The notes: a model not told the origin generated them from the letters alone. A DNA stretch of 64,000 bases from Geojedonia sp051814705 (GCA_051814705.1 JBPWQW010000004.1:496001-560000), one strand, 5' to 3'. Positions 48,668-59,700 are shown, counted from the first letter of the stretch. Numbers and translations are program-made.

Positions 48668-48714
48668 TTTAAAAGTGGTAATTATGTCTTTTCAAAACTT
48701 TAATTAAATACATT

Positions 48715-49782
48715 ATGACAATGAAAAAAATCACTTATTTTTTTGCCTTTATTGCAATTAGCCTAGTCAGTTGTAAACATGCCGATCCCTACGCTGTTGA
48801 TAAAACAGCTACAACCTCTGATTATTTAGATTACTCTGGTAGTGACGACCAGTTTACTGGTGGTATTAAAATGATTCCCATTACTACACCTAAAGGTACA
48901 TTTAAGGTGTGGACCAAACGTGTTGGGAACAATCCAAAAATGAAAGTATTATTACTTCATGGAGGACCTGGTGGTACGCATGAATTTTTCGAATGCTTCG
49001 ATGGCTATCTACCCAAAGAGGGTATTGAATATATTTATTACGACCAGCTGGATTCCTATTACAGTGATCAACCTAATGACTCTACTTTATGGACAACCGA
49101 GCATTTTGTTGAAGAAGTAGAACAGGTCAGACAGGCATTAGGTCTTAATAAGGATAATTTCTATTTGTATGGACAATCTTGGGGCGGTATTTTGGCCATG
49201 GAATATGCCTTAAAATATCAAAATCATTTAAAAGGACTTGTCATTTCGAATATGATGGCGAGTATTCCAGCATATGAAAAGTATGCCGCAGAAGTTTTAG
49301 GGCCACAATTGCCTCCAGAAATTTATAAAGAAATCAAGGCCATGGAAGCTAATAACGATTTTGCAAACCCTAAATATGAAGAATTGGTTACCAAGCACTA
49401 TTATACCGAGCATGTATTGCGGATGCCTTTGGAAGAATGGCCTGAATCCATTAACCGTGCCTTTAAACACCTCAATCCTAACATTTATGTTTTTATGCAG
49501 GGTTATAGCGAATTTGGAGTCACTGGCGATGCGTCATTAAAGGGTTGGGATGTATCGGATAGATTAAAAACATTGGCGGTTCCAACGCTGGTTATTGGTG
49601 CAACTCACGATACCATGGATCCAAACTATATGAAATGGATGTCCAACGAAGTCCAGAACGGGCGGTTTTTATTATGTCCTAAAGGAAGTCATTTGTCGCA
49701 ATATGATGACCAAAAGACTTATATGAATGGTCTTATAAAATTTGTTAAGGATGTAGATTCTGGAGATTTTGGAAAGGAATAA
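48715..49782 (+). CDS. proline iminopeptidase-like alpha/beta hydrolase, lipoprotein
   Basis: This 355-residue protein has a lipoprotein signal (FFAFIAISLVSC). The S33-type hydrolase features are the oxyanion segment LLLHGGPGGTHEF, the nucleophile elbow YGQSWGG, TLVIGATHDTMDP for the acid and CPKGSHLSQYDD for the histidine. The family removes N-terminal proline or other residues from small peptides; as a lipoprotein it acts outside the cytoplasm. The start could also be the third codon (48721). It converges with rlmH. Confidence 0.88.
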   Translation: MTMKKITYFFAFIAISLVSCKHADPYAVDKTATTSDYLDYSGSDDQFTGGIKMIPITTPKGTFKVWTKRVGNNPKMKVLLLHGGPGGTHEFFECFDGYLPKEGIEYIYYDQLDSYYSDQPNDSTLWTTEHFVEEVEQVRQALGLNKDNFYLYGQSWGGILAMEYALKYQNHLKGLVISNMMASIPAYEKYAAEVLGPQLPPEIYKEIKAMEANNDFANPKYEELVTKHYYTEHVLRMPLEEWPESINRAFKHLNPNIYVFMQGYSEFGVTGDASLKGWDVSDRLKTLAVPTLVIGATHDTMDPNYMKWMSNEVQNGRFLLCPKGSHLSQYDDQKTYMNGLIKFVKDVDSGDFGKE

Positions 49783-49783
49783 C

Positions 49784-50257
49784 TTATCGATGATGATAAG
49801 GTTCATTCCTTAAAATTGTAAAGGCGCGGTACAACTGTTCAACAACAAACAAACGTACCATTTGATGAGAAAAGGTCATTTTAGACAAGGAGAGTTTTCC
49901 TTGAGCTGTGGTGTAAACGTCCTCTGAAAACCCATAAGGACCACCAATCACAAAAACGAGTTGTTTAATGCCAGAGTTCATGTGTTTTTGTAAATATGTT
50001 GAAAATGAAACCGAATCCATTTGTTTGCCGTTTTCATCTAGAAGAATCAAGACGTCAGTTGTGTTTAATTTGCCTAAAATAAGCTCGCCTTCTTTTTGTT
50101 TTTGTTGGTCTTCGGTCAGGTTTTTGGCATTTTTTAAATCGGGAATGATTTCAAATTCAAATTTGATATAAAAACCCAAACGTTTTTGGTAGTCTTCAAT
50201 AAGTTTTAGAAGCTCTTTATTGTCAGTTTTGCCAATGGCTAAAAGTTTTATGGTCAT
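49784..50257 (-). CDS. rlmH: 23S rRNA pseudouridine-1915 N3-methyltransferase
   Basis: This 157-residue protein is of standard RlmH length when started at the ATG at 50257 (MTIKLLAIGKTDNKE). The SPOUT-fold motifs are ILLDENGKQMDSVSF, FVIGGPYGFSEDV and the ending EQLYRAFTILRNEPYHH. It methylates a pseudouridine in helix 69 of 23S rRNA on the assembled ribosome. It is divergent from the nadC-yihY-priA operon. Confidence 0.96.
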   Translation of the reverse strand: MTIKLLAIGKTDNKELLKLIEDYQKRLGFYIKFEFEIIPDLKNAKNLTEDQQKQKEGELILGKLNTTDVLILLDENGKQMDSVSFSTYLQKHMNSGIKQLVFVIGGPYGFSEDVYTTAQGKLSLSKMTFSHQMVRLFVVEQLYRAFTILRNEPYHHR

Positions 50258-50345
50258 ATGCAAATTTACATTTTAATTGGAATTTGGAATTTGGAATTTG
50301 ATTATTTTGGTTTTCAATTCCTATTTTTACAACAAATAAGATTTT

Positions 50346-51203
50346 ATGATTTCTGCAGCACAATTCCAAAAGGAAATAGAATTGATTATTGAAAACGCCA
50401 TTCGCGAAGATGTGGGCGATGGAGACCATAGTTCGTTGGCTTGTATCCCAAGTGATGCACTAGGTAAAGCAAAACTTTTGGTGAAGGAACAGGGTATTAT
50501 TGCTGGTGTTGAATTTGCTAAAAAGGTCTTTAAATATGTCGATAGAAAGCTGTCTGTAAAAACGTTTATACAAGATGGACGTAGTGTTAGGCCTGGAGAT
50601 GTGGTATTTTATGTCGAAGGCCCTTCACAATCTATTTTAAAAGCAGAACGCCTTGTGCTTAATGCTATGCAGCGCATGAGTGCCATTGCCACCAAAACCA
50701 AGCAGTTTGTGAATTTGTTGGAAGGAACAAACACCAAAATTCTGGATACCCGTAAAACTACGCCGGGTATTAGGGCTCTTGAAAAATGGGCTGTAAAAAT
50801 TGGAGGCGGAGAGAATCACAGGTTTGCTTTGTACGATATGGTTATGTTAAAGGACAATCATATTGATTTTTCAGGAGGTATTACCAAAGCTATTGATAAA
50901 ACCAAGAAGTATTTAAAGGACAACAATCTGGATCTAAAAATTATAGTTGAAGCCAGAAACTTGGAGGAAGTTAAAGTAATTATGAAATCCGATGGGGTTT
51001 ACAGAATTCTTCTCGACAACTTTAATTACGACGATACTAAAATTGCAGTTCAATTGATTGGCGCTAAATGTTTTACGGAATCTTCGGGAAACATAAACGA
51101 AAAAACGATTAGAGACTATGCACTTTGTGGTGTGGATTATATTTCGAGTGGAGCCTTGACCCATTCGGTTTACAATATGGATTTAAGTTTAAAGGCGGTT
51201 TAA
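50346..51203 (+). CDS. nadC: nicotinate-nucleotide pyrophosphorylase (carboxylating)
   Basis: This 285-residue protein shows REDVGDGDHSSLA, LNAMQRMSAIATKT, LDTRKTTPGIRALEKWAVKIGGGENHRFALYDMVMLKDNH (quoted here as the continuous substrate-binding region, residues about 134-173) and SSGALTHSVYNMDLSL. It makes NaMN from quinolinate and PRPP in NAD synthesis. It is followed after one base by yihY and then directly by priA, a compact operon. Confidence 0.96.
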   Translation: MISAAQFQKEIELIIENAIREDVGDGDHSSLACIPSDALGKAKLLVKEQGIIAGVEFAKKVFKYVDRKLSVKTFIQDGRSVRPGDVVFYVEGPSQSILKAERLVLNAMQRMSAIATKTKQFVNLLEGTNTKILDTRKTTPGIRALEKWAVKIGGGENHRFALYDMVMLKDNHIDFSGGITKAIDKTKKYLKDNNLDLKIIVEARNLEEVKVIMKSDGVYRILLDNFNYDDTKIAVQLIGAKCFTESSGNINEKTIRDYALCGVDYISSGALTHSVYNMDLSLKAV

Positions 51204-51204
51204 A

Positions 51205-52149
51205 ATGACAAAACCTGTAGAAGATAAACTTGATAAAATTCCAATAGTTAATCTCATCATCCGATTATTGAAAAAAATAAAGCTTCCTGCGTTAGAAGGC
51301 TTATCAGTTTATGATTTAATAGAACTCTACATTACTGGCATTGTTAAAGGAGCATTGACCACTAGAGCCAGTGCAATTGCCTTTAGTTTCTTTACGGCAA
51401 TTTTTCCGTTTTTGCTCTTCATTTTAATTGTGATACCTTATATTCCTGTTGAAAATTTTCAGACTGAATTTTTAGCGTTTCTAGATTCGTTTTTACCGCC
51501 ACAAACTTCAGATTTCTTCTTTAAAAATATTTTTGAAAACATTAGTGACAATAGTTCACACGGAGGCTTGTTGTCTTCGGTTTTTGTGCTGTCCATTTTG
51601 TTAATGGCGAATGGTGTTAATGCTGTGTTTTCGGGGTTTGAAAGTTCGTATCATGAACAATTGGCCAGAAACGTTTTTAAACAATATATGTACGCCATGG
51701 GCGTGGCGCTTATTTTGGCCTTTCTACTCATATTAACGGTAGCCGTTTTTGGATATTTTGAAATTTATGTCATAGATAATGTTTTTGAAAACCTTGAAGA
51801 GAAAGGTTATGCCAATCAAGGTGCTAGTTTAGTTTGGGTGGTTATGGCAAAATATATGTTTTTTGTCATCATGGTCTATTTAGCTACCGCAACCTTGTAT
51901 TATTTTGGTACTAAAGAAGGCAAAGCATCTAGGTTTTTTTCAATTGGGGCATTATTTACAACCCTGCTCATCATTTTAACTTCGTATTTGTTTGGTATTT
52001 ATATTGAAAACTTTTCAAAATATAACGAGCTTTATGGATCTATTGGTGCTCTGTTGATTCTTTTGTTTTATCTGTGGCTCAACTCAAATATTATCCTTTT
52101 GGGTTATGAGTTAAATGCCTCTTTAAATCGATTGAAGAAAAGTTTTTAG
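51205..52149 (+). CDS. YihY/BrkB-family inner-membrane protein
   Basis: This 314-residue protein has six membrane segments. It shows the YihY signature TTRASAIAFSFFTAIFPFLLF near residues 50-70 and the C-terminal LYGSIGALLILLFYLWLNSNIILLGYELNASL (given as the last membrane segment region). The family was once called ribonuclease BN; no nuclease activity belongs to it, and its transport role is not settled. It lies between nadC and priA with one- and zero-base gaps. Confidence 0.9.
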   Translation: MTKPVEDKLDKIPIVNLIIRLLKKIKLPALEGLSVYDLIELYITGIVKGALTTRASAIAFSFFTAIFPFLLFILIVIPYIPVENFQTEFLAFLDSFLPPQTSDFFFKNIFENISDNSSHGGLLSSVFVLSILLMANGVNAVFSGFESSYHEQLARNVFKQYMYAMGVALILAFLLILTVAVFGYFEIYVIDNVFENLEEKGYANQGASLVWVVMAKYMFFVIMVYLATATLYYFGTKEGKASRFFSIGALFTTLLIILTSYLFGIYIENFSKYNELYGSIGALLILLFYLWLNSNIILLGYELNASLNRLKKSF

Positions 52150-54606
52150 ATGCAGTATTTTATAGACGTCATACTGCCCATTCCTTTAGAAAAGCTCTTT
52201 ACTTATCAAGTTACAGAGGCTGAATTTCATTTTTTAAAACCAGGGATGAGGGTGTCTGTGCCATTTGGAAAATCTAAAATATATACAGCTTTAGTGTGTC
52301 AAAAACACAATAATCCACCACAAATTTATAAAGCCAAGGATATTCATCAAATTTTAGACGAAGAGCCTATTGTGACCCCTATACAATTAAAACATTGGGA
52401 GTGGATTTCAAAGTATTATATGTGTACCATTGGCGAGGTGATGAGGGCAGCATTACCCAGCGCGTTTATTTTAGAAAGCGAAACCATCATTACCCGAAAC
52501 GCAGAACTTATACTTGACGATGAAGGCTTAAAAGACGATGAGTTTTTAGTTTATGAAGCTTTGCACCATCAATCGTCATTGAAAATTCAGGAGTTGATGA
52601 GTATACTGGATAAAAAAAATGTACTTCCTGTTATCAAACGGTTGATCGATAAAAATGCGATTACTGTAGAGGAAGAAATCTATGAAAAATATAAACCAAA
52701 GTTTGTAAGGTATGTTAAACTGAATTCAAAATATTCCTCTGAGGCTCAACTAAAAGTATTGTTGGAAGCATTAAATAGAGCGCCAAAACAACATCAAGTT
52801 GTGATGACCGTATTTTCAATTTCAGCCCAAACCAAAAAGCCAGTAAAAATTTCTGATGTTTCCAATCAAAGTGACGCATCTTCAGCGATTATTAAAACTT
52901 TGATTGATAAAGGGATTTTAGAAGAATATCAAATACAATCCGATAGAGTTCAATATTCAGGAGCGGAAATCGAAGATTCAAAAGATCTTAACGAACATCA
53001 AAACAAAGCTTTAGAAGAAATTATTCAATCGTTTAAAAATCATAATATTACTGTTTTACACGGTGTGACCTCTTCTGGTAAAACAGAAATCTATGTAAAA
53101 CTGATTGAAGATAGGATATCAAAAGGCAAACAAGTTTTGTATTTACTCCCAGAAATCGCTTTAACTACCCAGTTGGTATCCCGTTTGCAGGACTATTTTG
53201 GTGAAAAAGTAGCCGTGTTTCATTCTCGATATTCGTCTCATGAGCGGGTAGAGGTATGGAACAATGTGCTTCATGGCTTGCCCAAAGCACAACTTGTTTT
53301 AGGAGCGCGGTCTTCGGTGCTGTTGCCCTTTCAAAATTTGGGATTGGTCATTGTGGATGAAGAACATGAAACGTCCTTTAAACAATTTGACCCAGCGCCG
53401 CGTTATCATGCCCGTGATACGGCAATTGTTCTCGCAAGCTTATTTAAATCAAAAACCGTGTTGGGTTCTGCCACACCAAGTTTGGAGAGCTTTTATAATG
53501 CAAAGCAAGATCGATATGGTTTTGTTGAGCTTAACCATCGTTATAATAATGTTTTGATGCCGGATATTGAATTGGTCGATATTCAGGATAAGCATAAGCG
53601 TAAACGCATGATGGGTCACTTTAGTGATCGATTAATTGAAGAAATGGGAGAAACCCTAAAAGAGGGACATCAAATTATCTTGTTTCAAAACCGCAGAGGT
53701 TTTTCTCCTATTGTTGAGTGCAATACCTGTGGACATTCACCTCAATGCCCAAATTGCGATGTGAGTTTAACGTTCCATCAATTTAAAAATGAGCTGCGTT
53801 GTCATTATTGTGGATACCATATCGCTATGCAGCAACAATGTTTGGCCTGTGGTAGCGTGGAGTTGGACAATAAAGGTTTTGGTACTGAACAAGTACAAGA
53901 AGAAGCAAAAGCATTATTTCCAGATTTTAAGGTAGCCAGAATGGATTTGGACTCGACAAGAGGAAAATATGGTTACGAAAAAATCATTAATGCCTTTGAA
54001 CAGCAGGACATCGATATTTTGGTAGGTACGCAAATGCTGACCAAGGGTTTGGATTTTAGAAATGTAAAGTTGGTTGGGATCATGAATGCTGACAATATGC
54101 TCAATTTTCCAGATTTTAGGGCACATGAGCGCAGTTTTCAGTTAATGTTACAGGTGTCGGGTAGGGCAGGCCGCACGGATATTAGGGGTAAGGTTTTGAT
54201 TCAAACCTATAACCCGTATCATCAAATATTAAAACAAGTGTCTACAAATAATTATGTTCAAATGTTTGAAGAACAGATGAACGAGCGCCATAATTACAAA
54301 TACCCCCCAATTTATAGGTTGATTAAAATTACCTTAAGGCACAAGGATTTTCAAAAAGTGAACAGTTCGGCAGATTGGTATGCAAAATCATTACGCCAAG
54401 TGTTTGCACAATATGTTTTAGGGCCAGAATTCCCTCCAGTTTCAAGGATACGAAACCAATATCATAAAAACATATTGGTTAAAATTCCGCCACAGCAGTC
54501 GCTATCAAAAACAAAAGAAGCCATTATTAAAATAAACAATAGCTTCTTTAGTGTAAAAGATTTTAGGGCAGTTAGGGTAATTATAAATGTTGATAATTAT
54601 AATTAA
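52150..54606 (+). CDS. priA: primosomal protein N' (PriA helicase)
   Basis: This 818-residue protein has the PriA 3'-binding domain (VILPIPLEKLFTYQV, GMRVSVPFGKSK), helicase motifs (LHGVTSSGKTEIYVKL, IVDEEHETSFKQ, LGSATPSLES), the zinc-binding cysteines (CNTCGHSPQCPNC, CHYCGYHI, CLACGS) and GTQMLTKGLDF. It restarts collapsed replication forks by loading the primosome. It directly follows yihY, and its stop codon shares bases with that of the convergent response regulator. Confidence 0.97.
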   Translation: MQYFIDVILPIPLEKLFTYQVTEAEFHFLKPGMRVSVPFGKSKIYTALVCQKHNNPPQIYKAKDIHQILDEEPIVTPIQLKHWEWISKYYMCTIGEVMRAALPSAFILESETIITRNAELILDDEGLKDDEFLVYEALHHQSSLKIQELMSILDKKNVLPVIKRLIDKNAITVEEEIYEKYKPKFVRYVKLNSKYSSEAQLKVLLEALNRAPKQHQVVMTVFSISAQTKKPVKISDVSNQSDASSAIIKTLIDKGILEEYQIQSDRVQYSGAEIEDSKDLNEHQNKALEEIIQSFKNHNITVLHGVTSSGKTEIYVKLIEDRISKGKQVLYLLPEIALTTQLVSRLQDYFGEKVAVFHSRYSSHERVEVWNNVLHGLPKAQLVLGARSSVLLPFQNLGLVIVDEEHETSFKQFDPAPRYHARDTAIVLASLFKSKTVLGSATPSLESFYNAKQDRYGFVELNHRYNNVLMPDIELVDIQDKHKRKRMMGHFSDRLIEEMGETLKEGHQIILFQNRRGFSPIVECNTCGHSPQCPNCDVSLTFHQFKNELRCHYCGYHIAMQQQCLACGSVELDNKGFGTEQVQEEAKALFPDFKVARMDLDSTRGKYGYEKIINAFEQQDIDILVGTQMLTKGLDFRNVKLVGIMNADNMLNFPDFRAHERSFQLMLQVSGRAGRTDIRGKVLIQTYNPYHQILKQVSTNNYVQMFEEQMNERHNYKYPPIYRLIKITLRHKDFQKVNSSADWYAKSLRQVFAQYVLGPEFPPVSRIRNQYHKNILVKIPPQQSLSKTKEAIIKINNSFFSVKDFRAVRVIINVDNYN

Positions 54607-55298
54607 ATGTTATTTAACGCATCAACAAGTAGTGTCTTTTTATTTCTACTTAACGGAATTTCGTAAGCGCCAACTTCAACGTTTTTACTGTTAAATCGAT
54701 CAACTTTGTCAAGATTTACGATATACGATTTATGAATTCTCAAAAATTTACCTTCAGGCAATTCATTTTCAAAAGCTTTCATGGTAGATAGAACAACCAA
54801 GCTGTTCTCTTCGGTAACCAATTTCACATAATCACCAAGAGCTTCAATCCATTTAATGTCTTTGATGTAAACCTTACGCTTTTTTAAATTACTTTTGACA
54901 AAAATGTGTTCACCATCAGTTTCGTCAAAATCAAGTTTTAATTTATGTTGTTCCAGAGCTTTGTCTACAGCTGTATTAAAACGTTCCCTAGTAATAGGTT
55001 TCTGTAAATAATCTGTGGCATCATAATTAAAAGCTTTAAAAGCGTATTCTGTTTTACCGGTAACAAAAATAATTTGGGGTTTATTGTTGAGTACATCCAG
55101 CAGTTCAAAACCATTTAAAACAGGCATTTCAATATCCAAGAAGATGAGGTCTACTTTATGGGTATTGAGGCCGTTTTTAGTCTCGAGCGCGCTACTGTAT
55201 TCTGCAATGAGGTTAAGCGAGGAATGACTCTCAATTAACTTTACAATCGATAGACGTTGTATTGCAGAATCATCAACTACTACACAGTTTAAAGTCAT
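54603..55298 (-). CDS. LytTR-family response regulator
   Basis: This 231-residue protein has a receiver domain at about residues 1-120 (VVVDDSAIQRLS, the phosphoacceptor in LIFLDIEMPVLNG, then IIFVTGKTEYAFKAFNYDATDYLQKPI). A LytTR DNA-binding domain follows (IFVKSNLKKRKVYIKDIKWIEALGDYVKLVT region, then FLRIHKSYIVNLDKVDRF). No sensor kinase gene is adjacent, so the partner is encoded elsewhere. Its stop codon overlaps that of priA in a shared TTAA (54603-54606). Confidence 0.93.
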   Translation of the reverse strand: MTLNCVVVDDSAIQRLSIVKLIESHSSLNLIAEYSSALETKNGLNTHKVDLIFLDIEMPVLNGFELLDVLNNKPQIIFVTGKTEYAFKAFNYDATDYLQKPITRERFNTAVDKALEQHKLKLDFDETDGEHIFVKSNLKKRKVYIKDIKWIEALGDYVKLVTEENSLVVLSTMKAFENELPEGKFLRIHKSYIVNLDKVDRFNSKNVEVGAYEIPLSRNKKTLLVDALNNI

Positions 55299-55434
55299 AA
55301 CATTTTATATTTTAGGTTAAGATATCGACAATAGTACAAAAAATTCGGATAAAAACCAAAAAACATCGTTAAACTGTTTTATTTAACAAAATTTAACATT
55401 TATTGTACTACAAAATTTTAATGCAAAAATGTTG

Positions 55435-55462
55435 TTTGAAAACGAAAATATAGTTATTTTTG
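55435..55462 (+). promoter_or_regulatory. Bacteroidota-type promoter for rpsF-rpsR-rplI
   Basis: TTTG at 55435-55438 and TATTTTTG (TAnnTTTG) at 55455-55462, spaced by 16 bases, about 30 bases before the rpsF ATG. It matches the strong ribosomal-protein promoter pattern of Bacteroidota. Confidence 0.8.
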
Positions 55463-55493
55463 CACCCATTTTTAATTATAAATATATTTTAAT

Positions 55494-55832
55494 ATGAATC
55501 ATTATGAAACTGTTTTCATCTTAAATCCCGTTTTATCTGATACACAGATAAAGGAAACAGTAGAGAAATATGAAGATTTTCTTGTTTCTAAAGGAGCTAA
55601 GATGATAGCCAAAGAGGATTGGGGACTAAAAAAATTAGCCTATCCAATTCAAAACAAAAAAAGTGGTTTTTATCACTTATTTGAATTTACTGTTGATGGA
55701 GAAGTCATTGCTCCATTAGAAGTTGAGTTTAGACGTGACGAACGTTTTATGCGTTACTTGACCGTAAAATTAGACAAGCATGCTATTGCTTGGGCTGAAA
55801 AGAGAAGAACCAGAAACAAACAAAAAGCGTAA
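55494..55832 (+). CDS. rpsF: 30S ribosomal protein S6
   Basis: This 112-residue protein is of normal length for bS6: MNHYETVFILNPVLSD, KEDWGLKKLAYPIQNKKSGFY and RDERFMRYLTVKLDKHA are typical. It is the first gene of the S6-S18-L9 operon. The stop is two bases before the start of rpsR. Confidence 0.97.
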   Translation: MNHYETVFILNPVLSDTQIKETVEKYEDFLVSKGAKMIAKEDWGLKKLAYPIQNKKSGFYHLFEFTVDGEVIAPLEVEFRRDERFMRYLTVKLDKHAIAWAEKRRTRNKQKA

Positions 55833-55834
55833 TT

Positions 55835-56131
55835 ATGTCTTCAATTGAACAACAAGCAAAAGGAAAAAAAGATGGTGAGATAAGATATCTTACCCCTTTA
55901 AACATCGACACCAGTAAAACCAAAAAATACTGTCGTTTTAAAAAATCAGGAATCAAGTATATAGATTACAAAGACCCAGATTTTTTATTAAAATTTGTTA
56001 ATGAACAAGGTAAGTTATTACCAAGACGATTAACAGGGACTTCATTAAAATACCAAAGAAAAGTATCAACTGCAGTAAAAAGAGCGCGTCATCTAGCTTT
56101 GATGCCTTATGTAGCCGATTTATTAAAATAA
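55835..56131 (+). CDS. rpsR: 30S ribosomal protein S18
   Basis: This 98-residue protein contains the S18 core: KKYCRFKKSGIKYIDYKDPDFL, LPRRLTGTSLKYQRKV and RARHLALMPYVADLL. It binds S6 in the small subunit platform. No ssb gene lies between S6 and S18, as is usual in this phylum. Confidence 0.97.
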   Translation: MSSIEQQAKGKKDGEIRYLTPLNIDTSKTKKYCRFKKSGIKYIDYKDPDFLLKFVNEQGKLLPRRLTGTSLKYQRKVSTAVKRARHLALMPYVADLLK

Positions 56132-56143
56132 ACACCAATAACT

Positions 56144-56596
56144 ATGGAACTTATATTAAAACAAGACGTTGAAAATTTAGGATTTAAAGACGATATTGTA
56201 ACAGTTAAGAACGGTTATGGTAGAAATTTTTTAATTCCTCAAGGACAAGCCATTATGGCTACAATTTCTGCAAAAAAAGTATTGGCAGAAACGTTAAAGC
56301 AAAGAGCTTTTAAAGAAAAGAAAATTGTTGATGAAGCTAATAAAATTGCAGATGCAATTAAAGCTTTGGATATTAAAATTGCTTCTAAAGTTGGTTCTGG
56401 TGACAAACTTTTTGGATCGGTTACCAATATGGATATTGCTGATGCTTTGCAAAAAGAAGGTCATACAGTTGATAAAAAATACATCAATATCCTTGGTGGA
56501 TCTGTAAAACGTTTAGGAAAATATGACGCAATAATCAGATTTCACAGAGATGTCACTGTTGAAATGAATTTTGAAGTTATTGCTGAAAGCAAATAA
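56144..56596 (+). CDS. rplI: 50S ribosomal protein L9
   Basis: This 150-residue protein has the L9 N-terminal domain MELILKQDVENLGFKDDIVTVKNGYGRNFLIP, a long connecting helix (about 42-75) and the C-terminal domain with KLFGSVTNMDIADAL. It lies 12 bases after rpsR and ends the operon before a terminator. Confidence 0.97.
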   Translation: MELILKQDVENLGFKDDIVTVKNGYGRNFLIPQGQAIMATISAKKVLAETLKQRAFKEKKIVDEANKIADAIKALDIKIASKVGSGDKLFGSVTNMDIADALQKEGHTVDKKYINILGGSVKRLGKYDAIIRFHRDVTVEMNFEVIAESK

Positions 56597-56620
56597 TTAA
56601 TGAAACATTAATATTTTATT

Positions 56621-56648
56621 AAGGCTGTTCGTTAGAACAGCCTTTTTT
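56621..56648 (+). terminator. terminator of the rpsF-rpsR-rplI operon
   Basis: AAGGCTGTTC (56621-56630), loop GTTA, GAACAGCCTT (56635-56644), then a T-run. A strong 10-bp GC-containing stem. Confidence 0.92.
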
Positions 56649-56714
56649 ATTTTATTTTTGTTACTTTAACATATTATAACTAATTCAAAACAAATTAAAC
56701 AAATTCAAAAACAA

Positions 56715-59700
56715 ATGAAAAAACAATTACTAACATTGCTTTTGATGTTGAGTTTTACTTTTGTCATTGGGCAGGTAACAACTTCAAACATTAAAGGGTT
56801 GATTCTTGATGAATCCGACCAACCATTACCCGGGGCTAACGTTGTGGCAGTTCATACCCCTACAGGAACAACATACGGTGCCGCAACAAATTATGATGGT
56901 CGTTATAATCTTTTAAACTTAAGAGTTGGTGGGCCTTACACCATTACCATAAGTTTTGTAGGCTATAAGGAACAAGTATTGAATAATGTGTATCTAACTT
57001 TGGGTAAAACCGAAAACATCGACACCCAAATGGTTGCCGAAAGTGAACAACTTGATGCCGTTGTTATTACAGGTGCTACTGGCACTGGTACGTTTGGAAG
57101 TGATCGAACTGGGGCTGAAACCAATGTGGGTAGGCGAGAGTTAACTCGATTGCCTTCAATTTCAAGATCTGCAGCCGATTTTACAAGATTAGAGCCTTCT
57201 TCTACAGGCAATTCTTTTGGAGGAAGAAACGACCAATTTAATAACTTTTCTTTAGATGGGGCTATTTTTAACAACCCATTTGGTTTAGATGCACCTACAC
57301 CTGGAGGGCAAACTGATGCGCAGCCGATTTCGTTAGATGCTATTGACCAAATATCAGTTTCATTAGCTCCATATGATGTGACACAATCTGGTTTTACTGG
57401 AGCTTCCGTCAATGCGGTAACAAAAAGTGGAACCAATGAGTTTCATGGTACCGTTTATGGTTTTTATAGAGATGAAAATCTTACAGGAAGTAAGGTGAAT
57501 GGAGAAGACGTACCTACGTCAGACCTAAAACAAAATCAATACGGATTGAGTATTGGTGGACCTATTATTAAGAATAAATTATTTTTCTTTGCCAATTTTG
57601 AAAAAGATGATAGGACTGATCTTGGTACTAACGGTTGGGTGCCAAACACAGGTTCTGGTGCAGTAAATGAATCAAGGGTGTTAAAATCTGATTTCATTGC
57701 TGTTCAAGATGCCTTAATGAATTTAGGTTATAATCCTGGTAGGTATGAAGGATTTTCTTTTGATTCTGAATCAACCAAAGGAATCTTTAAATTAGATTGG
57801 AATATTAACGACAATAACCGTTTGGCGGTTATATACAACTGGTTAGATGCCTCGAAGGAAAAGCCAGCTCATCCAACTGCTTTAGGTTCTAGAGGACCAA
57901 GTCTTCAAACACTACAATTTGAAAATTCAGGTTATCAAATAAATAACAAATTACAATCAGTTCAATTGGAGTTAAATTCCACATTATCTAATGAGGTGTC
58001 TAATAAACTTCAAGTAGGGTATACTCATTTTGATGATTTTAGAAACCCGTTATCTGGTCCTGCACCTATTATAACTATTCAAGATGGAGCAGGTTCTAAT
58101 TATATTATTGCTGGTCATGAGCCTTTTTCTATTAATAATGAATTGGATCAAAAAGTATTTCAATTAACTGATAATTTAAACATTATTAAAGGAAATCATA
58201 CTTATACTGTAGGATTTTCTTTTGAAAAATTTCAATTTAAAAACTCATTTAATCTAGTTAATTATGAATCCTTTAATTTTGGAATTTTCCCATATTATGG
58301 AATTTTTAGCCCATATCCAGATATGCAAACATTTTTGGATAATGCTCAACCAGGAGGTTTAGTAGACCAATATTTAGATGCTACACAAAATGCTTTTGAT
58401 ACATTTAATGAAAATGGCACAGGGAATGATGGTGGCTGGAAATTAGCAGAACTTAACGTTGGACAATTATCATTTTATGTTCAAGATGACTGGAACATCA
58501 CAGATGAGTTTAAATTGACTTATGGTGTACGCTTTGATAAACCTTTGTATTTTAATACAGCTGATTTAATTCAAAAATACATTGATACAGATAACGGGGC
58601 AACAAGAGATAACTCAGTATCTTATTTTAATCCAAATACAAATCAAGAAGTGACATTTGATTCAACAACTTTGCCAAATAATAATTGGTTAATTTCTCCA
58701 AGAGTTGGATTCAATTGGGATGTGAATAATGAGAATAAAACTCAATTAAGAGGAGGATCAGGTCTATTTACTGGTCGATTCCCCTTTGTTTGGTTAGGAA
58801 ACCAAGTTAGTGGTGCTGACGATGGATTTTTACAGTTTATTGATCCGGAATACAAATGGCCACAAGTTTGGAGAACTAATTTTGGGGCAGATCATAGACT
58901 AGAGAATGGTATTACTCTAACTGCTGATTTATCTTATACTAAAGATTTAAATGCAGCACATGTGCAAAATTGGGGTTTGAGAAACCCATCAGGAACGCTT
59001 AACTCTCCTGGGGATAATCGACCTGTTTATTTGTCTGATGACAGAGGTAATAATGCTTATGTTTTTACAAACTCTGATAAAGGTAGAATTTGGAATCTTA
59101 CATTTAAAGCTCAAAAGAATTTTGAAAACGGACTTTATGCAAGTTTTGCATATAACTATTTAAATGCTAAAGATGTAAATTCTATTGAGGCGGAAATTAC
59201 AGGTGATGCCTTTGATTTTAATCCAAACAAAGGGAATGCTAATAACGATGAATTATCGTATTCTAAATATGGTGATACTCATAGGTTTATAGGTGTGGGG
59301 AGTAAAAAATGGACTTATGCAAGTGATAAGTTAGCAACAACCATATCAACATTTTTTGAGTACGCCCAAGGTGGTCGATTTAATTACACATATGCTGGTA
59401 ATATAAATGGTGATAGCTCTTTCCAGAACAATGATTTAATTTATATACCGACGTCTTCTGAAGTACAACAAATGCAATTTTCAGGTGGGTCAAGTATGGC
59501 TGCTGATTTTGAAAGTTTTATTCAACAGGATAAATATTTAAGTGATAACAGAGGAAGGTATTTTGATCGCTATGGTGCTTTAGCGCCTTGGAGAGGTCGC
59601 TGGGACATTAAAATTTTACAAGATTTTAATTTTAAAGTAAGTGGAGATAAAACGAATACTTTACAGTTGAGTTTGGACATCCTTAACTTCGGAAACCTTA

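Noticed and set aside
56963..57436. A 157-codon leftward frame inside the Oar-like receptor gene
   Set aside because: It is antisense to the conserved plug domain and shows no recognisable protein features.
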